A stretch of 64,000 nt of DNA, from the NCBI RefSeq assembly GCF_030704205.1, contig NZ_CP131913.1:186001-250000 (forward strand), in the 5' to 3' direction. Made by a program: the position numbers and the translations under genes. Positions 49,060-58,664 of the stretch are shown piece by piece. The notes beneath the pieces were generated by a model. It did not search any database. It saw only the letters and a program-made list of their open reading frames with translations, and was not told where the DNA came from. The first letter of the stretch is position 1. The number at the start of each line of letters is the position of its first letter. Source of the stretch: Halomonas alkalicola. Its GTDB lineage: Bacteria > Pseudomonadota > Gammaproteobacteria > Pseudomonadales > Halomonadaceae.

Positions 49060-49794
49060 CTATCCCCCCAGGCCGAACAGCCGTGTCAGCAGCGGCAGCA
49101 GGAAGGCGGTGAGCAGGCCGGTGAGCCCCATGGCCAGCCCCGAGAAGGCCCCGGCGACCGCCCCGATACGGGCGAAGGCCTGGGCGGTGCCGAAGCCATG
49201 GGCGGCCAGGCCCAGGGTAAAGCCCTGCACCGCCGGATCCTTCACCCCCAGCAGCCGGAACACCCAGGGCGAGAGCGCACAGCCGATGGAACCGGTCAGC
49301 AGCACCAGTCCCGCGGCCAGCGACGGGATACCACCGATCTGCTCAGCGATGCCCATGGCGATGGGCGAGGTCACCGAGCGTGGCGCCAGCGACAGCACGG
49401 TCTCCGGCCGCGCCCCCAGCGCCATCGCCAGCCCCAGGGTGGAGGCGACCGCGGCGACGATCCCGGTCATGCAGGCCACCAGGAGCGGACCCAGCAGCCG
49501 GCGCACCCGCTCACGATGGTCATAGAGGGGAATCGCCAGGGCCACGGTGGCCGGCCCCAGCAGGAAGTGGATGAACTGGGCGCCCTCGAAGTAGGTGGCG
49601 TAGTCCATGTCCACCAGCAGCAGCAGGCCGATCAGCATGGCGATGGAGAGGGTCACTGGATGCAGCAGCGGCGTGCCCCCCAGGGCCCTGTTGAGGCGCA
49701 CCGCCAGGGCGAACACCAGCAGGGTCGCCAGCAGCGAGAGCAGCGGACTGCCGGAAAGGTAGACCCACAGCTGGTCGAGGTCGGCGACATTCAT
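49060..49794 (-). CDS. lrgB: LrgB/CidB-family membrane protein
   Basis: 244 aa with about seven helices. LAPRSVTSPIAMGIAEQIGG (about 142-161) and the C-terminal GLAAHGFGTAQAF are the family hallmarks. With LrgA it forms the holin/antiholin-like or metabolite-export pair (pyruvate/acetate or glycolate in other organisms). The start MNVADLDQ overlaps the lrgA stop by four bases. Confidence 0.88.
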   Translation of the reverse strand: MNVADLDQLWVYLSGSPLLSLLATLLVFALAVRLNRALGGTPLLHPVTLSIAMLIGLLLLVDMDYATYFEGAQFIHFLLGPATVALAIPLYDHRERVRRLLGPLLVACMTGIVAAVASTLGLAMALGARPETVLSLAPRSVTSPIAMGIAEQIGGIPSLAAGLVLLTGSIGCALSPWVFRLLGVKDPAVQGFTLGLAAHGFGTAQAFARIGAVAGAFSGLAMGLTGLLTAFLLPLLTRLFGLGG

Positions 49795-50147
49795 GAGCGA
49801 TTCCCCCGCCGCCGGTTCATGCGATCCAGCAGCCAGGCCGTCACCCCCAGCGTCACCGCCGTGGAGAACACCAGGGTGACCAGGATCGGCCACAGGTCCT
49901 GGCCGATCAGCCGGAAGTGGACCATCAGCCCCACCCCCGCCGGCACGAAGAGCAGCGTCAGGTAGCGCAGCAGCCCCTCGCCGGTCATGCGCAGGCTGTC
50001 CGGCACCTTGCCGCGCACCATCAGCCCCGCCAGCAGGATCACCATGCCAAACACCGGGCCCGGCACCGGCAGCATCAGGCCGCGAGCCAGCAGCTCCCCG
50101 AGGAACTGGCAGATCAGCAGCACGCTCATCCCCATGATCAATGGCAT
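49791..50147 (-). CDS. lrgA: LrgA/CidA-family membrane protein
   Basis: 118 aa with four helices. The conserved LPVPGPVFGMVILLAGL (about 26-42) and LLFVPAGVGLM (about 66-76) match the family. First of the lrgA-lrgB pair. It reads from a short gap behind the broken BCCT gene, so it may have its own promoter or be read from further upstream. Confidence 0.88.
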   Translation of the reverse strand: MPLIMGMSVLLICQFLGELLARGLMLPVPGPVFGMVILLAGLMVRGKVPDSLRMTGEGLLRYLTLLFVPAGVGLMVHFRLIGQDLWPILVTLVFSTAVTLGVTAWLLDRMNRRRGNRS

Positions 50148-50228
50148 CGCGCCCCTCCTCCTCTCCCAGGGGGTAGCCTCTGCCGCCCCCGATCGCTCTC
50201 ATCCCCTGCGCCACCCGTTGAGGGGTGT

Positions 50229-51858
50229 TCAGTGTGGCTTGTGGGCCTCGTCATCGGAGACCGGCACCGGCTGGACACCGGCATCGTCCAGGTCGGCCCA
50301 GGGCTCGCGGGGCGCCTCGGCCCGCTCGCCGGTACGCGCCGCATAGCGCTCGCGGTGCAGCGCCTTGAGCAGCCCGGCGATCATCAGCATGATCACCACC
50401 GAGAAGGGCAGCGCCGCCATGATCACCGCCGCCTGGAGCGTCTCCAGCCCGCCGGCCAGCAGCAGCACCGCGGTCAGCAGGCCGAGCACCGCTCCCCACA
50501 GGATGCGGTGGAAGGTCGGCGGCTCCGGGTCGCCCCCGGAGAGGATGGTGTTGATCACCAGGGTGCCCGCGTTGGCGGAGGTGATCAGGTAGGTGGCGAT
50601 CAGCACCACCAGCGCCAGGGAGACGGCCTGCCCCGCCACCCCGAGCCCCATCGCCTCGATGGTGGCGAACAGCGCCGTGGCCACGTCCCGATCCACCGCG
50701 GCCACGATGCCGCCGGCACCGAACAGCTCATGGTAGAGAGCGGTGCCGCCGAACAGCCCGATCCACACCACGGTGATCACGGTGGGCACCAGCAGCACCC
50801 CCATCACGAACTCGCGGAAGGTACGACCGCGGGAGACCCGGGCGATGAACATCCCCACGAAGGGCGACCAGGCCAGCCACCACCCCCAGAAGAAGACCGT
50901 CCACTCCGCCTGCCAGCCGTCATCCCGGGTGGCGTTGGTGTGGAAGGTCATGCCCATCAGGTTCTGGATGTAGTCGCCGGCGGACTCGATGGTGATGGCG
51001 ATCAGGTACTGGGTCGGCCCGAACAGCAGCAGGAACACCACCACCGCGATGCTCAGCCAGAAGTTCGCCTCCGAGAGCAGGCGCACCCCCCCGCTTGACC
51101 CCGGAGACCACCGAGAAGGTGGCCACCGACATGATCACCGCCGTCACGGCCAGCTGCAGCCACACCGAACTCTCCAGGCCGAACAGCGCCCCCAGGCCCG
51201 CGTTCATCTGCTGCACGCCCAGCCCCAGGGTGGTGGCGATGCCGAACACGGTGCCGAACACCGCCAGCACGTCCACCGCATCGCCCAGCCCCCCTTCCAC
51301 TCGCTTGCCGAACAGGGGCTGGAGGCAGGAGCGGATCGTCAACGGCAGGTTCCAGCGATAGCTGAAGTAAGCCAGCACCAGCGCCACGAAGGAGAAGATC
51401 GCCCAGCCGTTGAGGCCCCAGTGAAAATAGGTCAGCCGCATGGCCACCCGGGCGGCGTCCGGGGTCATCCCCTCGGCGATGAAGGGATTCTCCTGGAACT
51501 GCAGGATCGGCTGGGCCACCGCCCAGAACAGAATGCCCACCCCGGTGCCCGCGGCAAACAGCATCGACACCCAGGAGAAGAAGGTGAACTCCGGCTGCTC
51601 GAAGTCGCCGCCCAGACGCACGTTCTTGTAGCGCCCCGTGCCCAGCCACACCATGAACAGCAGCAGGAAGGCCACCAGCAGCACGTAGTACCACTCGAGG
51701 AACGGATCCAGCAGCCCGCGCGCGGCGGCAAGCCCGCCGGCCAGGCGCTCGGTGAAGAAGGCGCCGTAGACCAGTGCCACCGCCACCACCAGGATCGTGA
51801 CCAGGGTGACGCGTGGATTCATTCCCTTCAGCAGCCCGCGCTGCGCCTGTCCGTACAT
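50229..51858 (-). pseudogene. BCCT-family osmolyte transporter gene with a frameshift
   Basis: Together the two frames make a 542-aa carrier. The N-terminal part (from 51858, [12 protein letters not shown] upstream) covers helices 1-7. The C-terminal frame has the BCCT signature EWTVFFWGWWLAW. They meet at a run of seven G on the minus strand (51086-51092): with six G the frame reads VKRGVRLLSEANFW as in intact BCCT proteins, with seven it shifts. The gene would import glycine betaine or choline. A sequencing error, a true knockout and a slippery phase switch are all possible. Confidence 0.88.
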
Positions 51859-51987
51859 GTCCACTCCGAGCCGATTGCATGGTGTGGGCGAGCCTCGCCG
51901 CCCTTTCGCCTCCCCATGATAGAGGATCCCCTGGCCCCACCCCAGCGGCCCCACGCCAAGCGATTGAAAAGAAAGTGCAAAAGGGGC

Positions 51988-52016
51988 TTTCCATTTGCCG
52001 GCGAACGCGCTAGTAT
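51988..52016 (+). promoter_or_regulatory. candidate promoter of tRNA-Pro
   Basis: TTTCCA and TAGTAT are spaced by 17 bases and are followed by a GC-rich discriminator, about 50 bp ahead of the tRNA. Each box matches four of six consensus bases. Confidence 0.5.
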
Positions 52017-52068
52017 ACGCCTCGTTCTCGGGGGACAGGCCAGACGGCCAAGAAGCCGAAAACAGAGT

Positions 52069-52145
52069 CGGAGCGTGGCGCAGCTTGGTAGCGCGTTGCA
52101 ATGGGGTTGCAAAGGTCGCAGGTTCGAATCCTGTCGCTCCGACCA
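52069..52145 (+). tRNA. tRNA-Pro(GGG)
   Basis: Complete cloverleaf: 7-bp acceptor CGGAGCG/CGCTCCG, GCGC D stem, anticodon stem TTGCA/TGCAA around the loop ATGGGGT (anticodon GGG), TTCGAATC T loop, discriminator A and encoded CCA end. It reads CCC proline codons. It marks the boundary between core genes and accessory DNA in this window. Confidence 0.95.
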
Positions 52146-52156
52146 AAGAACACTGT

Positions 52157-52196
52157 AAAAACGGTCACTTAGCTCACCGAGCGGGTGGCCGTTTTT
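52157..52196 (+). terminator. tRNA-Pro terminator
   Basis: AAAAACGGTCAC pairs with GTGGCCGTTTTT (one G-U pair) and ends in five T, 11 bases after the tRNA CCA end. Confidence 0.85.
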
Positions 52197-52211
52197 CGTT
52201 GCATCTCGTTC

Positions 52212-52231
52212 TAGGTAGCAAATAGGTAGCA
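52212..52231. repeat. two copies of TAGGTAGCA
   Basis: A 9-bp direct repeat (52212-52220 and 52223-52231) just past the tRNA terminator. Such short repeats can be arm sites of a tRNA-targeting integrase; no integrase gene is in the window. Confidence 0.35.
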
Positions 52232-52502
52232 CGCGTCGGAAACAAGCAGGGACAGCAGGTAGCGAGTGCCCCGCCCTTTACTCGCGCTCTGGGGCCCCAT
52301 CTCTGCATGTAAGGAAAGTCTTGGCACAAAATAGAATTTCTTCTCATTCGCTTCTGCCGGGACACTCCTGCCCCCCTGTCCATCCCGTCCCACTGCCCCA
52401 TCCCGCCACAGCAGCCGTGTCGAGGCGGTCATGCCGAGATGGCATTCGCTAATCCACCTGCTAATCTCATGACCATGTCACCTGCCACCTGTGGTCAACA
52501 AC
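52232..52502. other. island-side intergenic region after tRNA-Pro
   Basis: With the terminator and repeat, the tRNA-to-gene gap is 357 bp. Nothing coding is convincing. The tract is less GC-rich than the core genes. No second copy of the tRNA 3' end (att site) is found elsewhere in the window. Confidence 0.4.
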
Positions 52503-53147
52503 ATGCCCACCTTCGAAGTCGACGATTCAGGCACGCTTTCCCTTGCCGGGTATGAGGCCCCCAAGACCCGCTCCGACATCTACGACGTCGACAAGCGGTG
52601 GCATGAGTCCCCCGAGGGGCTGCGCTTTGCCATGGAGGACTGCCCTGCTCTGATGGAAGCGGTGCACAACATCTACAGCCGCTATTGGATGGGCGATGGT
52701 CCTCGCGGCGCCAGGACGTCCAAACAGCGCAAGCTGATCGACAGGGTCATCGAGCAGACTCGACACCTCGCCAGCGACCCGGAAGACGGGATGGGCCTCT
52801 GGTTTATGATGATGGGCCCTGAGACCTTCCAGGAGGTGCTGGTTGCCGACGTGAACGACTGGCTGAGCTCTGATATCGATTGGACCTGGGATGACACCAG
52901 CGGGATCAGCCTCCCCCTCAATGGGCAGGATGCCGCCTACGAATACCTGAAAGATCTGCCAGCCAATGAAATGGACGCCATCGGCATCGTCCTAGTCGAA
53001 GGTGACGTTCCAGGCAGCTCATACTATGCAGCAGAGCTCACATCCCCACCTCAGCGCGCAACAGCTGCGGCCAGAGCACTGGGCAGGCCCCTGGAGTTCA
53101 CGGCTCTCTGGCCTGCACAGCGGCCCACAAGGGCCACTCATTCATAG
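52503..53147 (+). CDS. orphan protein at the island edge, unknown
   Basis: 214 aa, not recognised. Soluble, acidic and rich in aromatic residues; no signal peptide or membrane helix. Noticeable blocks are WMGDGPRGARTSKQRKLIDRVIEQTRHL (a basic helix) and WLSSDIDWTWDDTSGISLPL. An upstream GTG at 52491 is an alternative start; no good ribosome site precedes either. It lies between tRNA-Pro and the defence-like operon, 267 bp ahead of it on the same strand, so it may be a regulator or accessory gene. Confidence 0.55.
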   Translation: MPTFEVDDSGTLSLAGYEAPKTRSDIYDVDKRWHESPEGLRFAMEDCPALMEAVHNIYSRYWMGDGPRGARTSKQRKLIDRVIEQTRHLASDPEDGMGLWFMMMGPETFQEVLVADVNDWLSSDIDWTWDDTSGISLPLNGQDAAYEYLKDLPANEMDAIGIVLVEGDVPGSSYYAAELTSPPQRATAAARALGRPLEFTALWPAQRPTRATHS

Positions 53148-53414
53148 AAGGGGTGAACCCGACAGTCGGTTAGGTCTATGTTGTTCTCAGTGAAGCCGAC
53201 ACCCAGGACATCGGTGAGTACCACTCCAGCCTTGATCTGAACCCCACCTCAGCCTCGGCCATCCTCTCCACGTCAGGCAGCGAAACTGCCACCGTCCCCG
53301 GCATCGCCCTCCTCCTTGGTAGACTTAGAGTGCTAAGCTCAACGATCAGCCATAGCCAGCCACCATAGAAGCCGGCAGCTGATCGCAGCAACACGCAGAC
53401 TCGTGGGGAGAGAC
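53148..53414. other. 267-bp gap before the helicase operon
   Basis: No supported gene. It should hold the promoter of the operon. GGGGAGAG immediately before 53415 is the ribosome site. Confidence 0.4.
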
Positions 53415-56400
53415 ATGGACGTTTTTGAGTTCCGGGACAAGCTGGTCAACGACTACCGCGATTTCACTCGCTCTTTTATCCAGCCCAAGGCGGATGACAT
53501 CAATGCCTTCCTGGACGGTGAGTATGGGGGCGGCCGCTACTGGCCCTCCCCGCTCATCCAGATCAACCCCTCCTATGTCACCGAGGGGACGGTAGAGTCT
53601 CTTGCCGCACAGGGATGACTGCACCCACGCACAGCTGAGATCTTCCGCTTCGGCAAGAGCGAGACCTCTCCCGGAGTACCGGCATCGCTCTACAAGCATC
53701 AGCGCCAGGCCATCGACTGCTGCCAGCGCCACGAGCCCTATGTGGTGACGACAGGCACCGGCTCGGGCAAGTCACTTGCCTACTTCATTCCGATGGTAGA
53801 TGCGATCCTCAAGGCCAAAGAGAAAGATCCCACTCCTCGCATCCAGGCCATCGTCATCTACCCCATGAATGCCCTGGCCAACAGTCAGCGTGAGGAGCTG
53901 GAGAAGTTCCTGGCTGACTTCCCCAGCGACGGCAAGCCGGTCACCTATGCCCGCTACACCGGGCAGGAGAACCAGGACGAGCGCGAGCGGATCAAGCAGG
54001 ATCCGCCGGACATCATCCTCACCAACTACATGATGCTCGAGCTGCTGATGACCAGGCAGAACGAGCGCGACAAGGCGGTCATCCGCCACGCCGACGGCCT
54101 GCAGTTCCTCGTTCTCGACGAGCTGCATACCTACCGCGGCCGCCAGGGTGCCGATGTGGCCATGCTGGTACGCCGGGTGCGAGAGCGCATGAACCCTGAC
54201 CTGGTCTGCATCGGCACCTCGGCCACCATGGCTACCGATGGCAGCCGAGAAGCCCGACAGGCCAAGGTCGCCGAGGTGGCCAGCAAGCTGTTCGGCCAGA
54301 GGGTCCCGCCCGGCAACATCATTGGCGAGACCCTCCAGCGTCAGATTCCCGGCGACATGCCAACGCAAGAGGTGCTGTCGCAGGCGCTCAGCACCCCGTT
54401 GGATGACAACTCAACCTTCGAGGAACTGCGCAAACACCCTGTCGCCGCCTGGGTGGAGCTCACCCTGGGTATCGTCTGGGAAGACAGCTGGGTCCGCGCC
54501 AAGCCTAAGACACTCGAGGAAGCCGCCAGTCTGCTCGCCAAGGCTTCGGGCCAGGAGCCAGACCACTGCCAGGCCTACCTTGCCCGCTTCCTGCTCTTTG
54601 CCTACCGAGCTCGGGATATCAATGACAAGCCGCTGTTCGCCTTCCGACTGCACCAGTTTATCTCAGGGGCTGGCAACCTCTACGCCTCCCTCGAGTCCCC
54701 TGGAAAACGTCGTCTCGACCTTCATGGCCAGCAGTTCGTGCCCGGCGACCGCAACCGGCGTTTCTACACAGTCCACTTCTGCCGAGGCTGTGGTCAGGAG
54801 TACTACCCGGTATGGCATGACGTCTCCCCCGAGACGGGCGAGATGGGCTTTCACCCTCGTGACATCAAGGAGACGGCCAAGGGCGAGGAAGAGACCAGCT
54901 ACGGGTTCCTGATGCTTGGCCATTGGAACGAGGAGGATTACCCGGAGAACTGGCTGGACTTCAAGAAGGATCCCCCCGGGCTCAAGCCCCACTACAAGAA
55001 GTACCGCCCCCAGGAGGTCCACGTCCTCCCGGACGGCACCCAGAGCCTCGAGGGTGAGCGCAGCTTCTACATCCCCGGCGGGTTCCGGTTCTGTCTAAGC
55101 TGCGGCCAAGCCCACACCGCCGGCCGCGACTGGACCCGGCTCGGCTCGCTTTCCGCCGAAGGGAGAAGCTCCGCCACTACCACCCTGACGCTCTCCTCCT
55201 TGCGCTACCTGCTGGGCGCAGATAACGAGCTCGCCGACGAGGCGCGCAAGCTCCTAGGCTTCAGCGACAACCGTCAGGACGCCGCCCTCCAGGCAGGCCA
55301 CTTCAACGACTTCATGCAGATCCTGCTGGTGCGAGCAGGCATCCTTGCCTCCCTCGATGGAGGCAGTAATACCGAGCTCACCGATCAGGACTTGGCCCAG
55401 CACATCTTCAACTCTCTGGGCCTGACCAGTGGCGATCCCAGAGTGCGCGCCGACTTCTTGGAGAACCCGGAGGCTCGCGCCCCTCACGCACGCCGCGGCG
55501 CTGAAGAGGCCATGCGTAACGTGCTGGGCTATCGTGCCTATCACGACCTCCGGCGTGGCTGGCGCTACACCGTGCCAAACCTCGAGCAAGTCGGGCTGTT
55601 GAAAATCGAGTACGGCGGCCTAGACGAGCTTGCTGGGCTTCAGGAGCTCTGGGACAAGGCGCCGCCGATGCTTGCCAAGGCCGAGCCCGAGGTGCGCTTT
55701 CGCGTCACCAGGCTAGTGCTCGACGTGCTGCGCAAGAACCTCTGCCTGCACACCCGCTATCTGGATCACCAGGAGCATGAAAAATTCGTCAACGCCGCCT
55801 ACACCCACCTGACTGAGAAGTGGCGACCGGGCGACGTGCGCGATATGGCAAAGGCCAATTACGCGATCACCGGGCCCAGGCCTAGAACCCGTGATTTCGA
55901 CCTGGTCTCCTTGGGCAGCCGTTCTCGACTGGCACAGGAGCTCAAGAAGCGTGCGATCTGGGGGAGCGCTCCTTTCACCTTACTCAATGATAAGAACTGG
56001 CCCGAACTGATCGAGGCAATCCTCAAAGCGCTAGAAGAGTACGGCCTGATCCTGTCAGAGGAGATCGACCAGGGGCTCAAGGGCTACCAGCTGGTAGGCG
56101 AAGCCTTGATCTGGAAGCGTGGCTCGGGTGAGCCCGAGCACGACCCGCTGGCCCCTGCCGCCAGCCAGAACCCCTACTTCACCGAGCTCTACCAGGCCGT
56201 GGCCCAGAGCCTTTCCCAGCAGCACCAGGACTGGTTCCAGTTCATGGCCCGAGAGCACACCGCCCAGGTAGACCCGGAGGACCGCGAGGAGCGAGAGCGC
56301 GATTTCCGAACCGGCGACCTGCGCGTGATGTTCTGCTCCCCCACCATGGAGCTCGGTGTCGACATCAGCTCGCTCAACACCGTCTACCTGCGCAACGTGC

Positions 56401-58664
56401 CACCCACGCCAGCCAACTATGCTCAGCGCAGCGGGCGTGCCGGCCGTTCCGGCCAACCTGCCCTGGTTATCACCTACTGCGCGGCCCAGAGTCCGCATGA
56501 TCAGTACTTCTTCCGCGAACCGCGGCGCATGGTGCATGGCCAGGTCACGCCGCCCATGCTCGACCTCGCCAACGAAGAGTTGGTCAGCAGCCACCTGTAC
56601 GCTACCTGGCTCGCCGAAACCGGCGTCCGCCTGCCGTCAGCCATCAATGAGGTGATCGACGTCGCCCAGGAAGGGCAGCCACTGGCGGAGGATTACGCCC
56701 AGCAGCTCAACCGAGACGCTGCCCTCAAGGGCGCCCAGCGTCGCGGGGCTCGCCTGATCCAACTGCTCGGAGACGAGCTGGCGCAGGCAAAGGGGGTCTG
56801 GCTCTCCAAGGCAGAGCCGCTGGAAACCGCGGCCGCACGCTGGGCAGAGACCAGGCTTAACAAGGCCATGGCCACCTTCGACCTCTGCTTTGATCGCTGG
56901 CGCGAGCTGCATGCCTCGACCATCCACCAGATCGAAGAAGCGACTAGGATCATCACCCGGCCCGGCAGCAGCAAGCAGGAGCGCGAGGTGGCCAAGAGGC
57001 GGCTGGACGAAAGCCATGTACAGCTCAGCCTGCTCAGAGATACCAGCAAGCGTCAGTCGGACTTCGAGACCTACCGCTACCTGGCAGGCCAGGGCTTTCT
57101 GCCCGGCTACAACTTCCCGCGCCTGCCGCTGGCGGCCTTCATCCCCGGCACTCGCAAGGGGCGGCGTGAGAGCCACAGCCGGGTGCTCTCGCGTCCGCGC
57201 TTCCTGGCCATCTCCGAGTTTGGCCCCCTCAGTCTGATCTACCACGAGGGCCAGCAGTATCGCGTCAAGCGGGTAATCCTGGGCGCCGTAAAGCAGCAGC
57301 AAATGAACGAGGCCCGGCTGCCCGAACAGCGGGTCCGGCTCTGTCCCCACTGCGGCTATGGCCATTTCAACGAGCAGCTCGATCTCGACCTCTGCGTGGC
57401 CTGCAGCACCCCGTTGGCCGAGGCCAAGCAGGTACACAACCTCTTCCGCATAGAGAACGTCGCCACACGGCCCGTCACTCGAATCACCTGCGACGAAGAG
57501 GAGCGCATGCGCCAGGGGTATGACCTGCGCACCACACTCCAATACCCCGAGGAGAACGGGCAGCTCAAGGTGGTACGCAGCGAGATACGCCAGGGCGATG
57601 ACCTGCTCGCCGAGATGGAGTTCGCCCAGCAGGCCCACCTGTGGCGTATCAATCTGGGCTGGAAGCGACGCAAGAACACCGCCATCGACGGCTTCATGAT
57701 CGACCCCATCAACGGTAACTGGATCAAGGACGAAGAGCAGGAAGCCGATGACGACGATGCCGATCAACCGATCAATCAGCGCCAGCGGATCTCGCCTTAC
57801 GTCGAAGACCGGCGCAACGCCCTGGTGATACGCCCCAAACTGGAGATGTCGCCCGCCACCGCGGCCACCCTGCAGTACGCCATCAAGCGCGGCATCGAGC
57901 TGAACTTCCAGCTCGAGGAGAGCGAGCTGATGGCAGAGCCGCTACCCAGTCCCCAGGAGCGCAACGCTCTGCTCTTCTACGAGGCCGCCGAAGGGGGTGC
58001 CGGCGTGCTGACACGCCTGGCCACCGACTCCAAGGCCTGGCAGAGCGTGGCCACCACCGCGCTGGAGCTGATGCACTGGCAGCGCCCCGATGAATCATTG
58101 CCCTGGCATGAGCAAGCAGTGACCCACTGGCGCAACGTGACCGAAGACTGCGAAGCGGGCTGCTACCGCTGCATCCTCAGCTACTACAACCAGCCAGATC
58201 ATCCCCTGATCGACCGCAAGAACCCTGAAGCCCTGGCCTGGCTGGCTCAGCTGACCGACCTCACCCTAGCCAGCGGTGCCGACGGCCATACCCCGGCCGA
58301 TCAGAGCGCCCGCCTCAAGCGCGCCAGCGGTAGCAGCCTGGAGCAGGCCTGGCTGGATGCATTGACCACCTACCGCCTGCGCCAGCCGGATGCCGCCCAA
58401 CCCTATCTCGAGGCCTTTGGCGTCCGACCGGATTTCGCCTACCGCGACAGCCGTGCCCTGATCTTCGTCGATGGCCCCCATCATGACCCCCCCGCTCGCC
58501 ACATGGTGGATGAGCAACAGACCCGCGATCTCGAGGACGCCGGTTTTCTGGTGATCCGCTTCCCAAAGGAGACCGCGCGCTGGCCCGCCATTTTTAACCG
58601 GCACCCGGATGTCTTCGGCGCCATGCCGTCAACTGACACCGTATCTGACAAGGATCAGCCCTGA
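53415..58664 (+). pseudogene. YprA/DUF1998-family helicase with C-terminal nuclease domain; in-frame stop at codon 68
   Basis: 1749 codons if the TGA at 53616-53618 is read through; homology-like sequence continues in the same frame on both sides (SLAAQG, stop, LHPRTAEIFRF). Walker A TTGTGSGKS is at 112-120 and DELH at 235-238. Two CxxC pairs (FCRGCGQE, FCLSCGQA) form a zinc insert. The helicase C motifs SPTMELGVDIS and YAQRSGRAGRSG come next, then CPHCGYGH with a further cysteine pair, the DUF1998 zinc end CEAGCYRCILSYYNQPDH (about 1577-1594), and finally PDFAYRDSRALIFVDGPHHD with FLVIRF, a Vsr/DUF559-like nuclease. Relatives are DrmA/DrmB of DISARM, DruE of Druantia and MrfA. A GTG restart at 53742 would lose the Q-motif. 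The stop overlaps the next start. Confidence 0.85.

Noticed and set aside
53616..53618. Selenocysteine at the TGA of the helicase
   Set aside because: The helicase family has no selenocysteine role at this N-terminal site and no SECIS-like stem is evident after the codon. A nonsense change or sequencing error is simpler.
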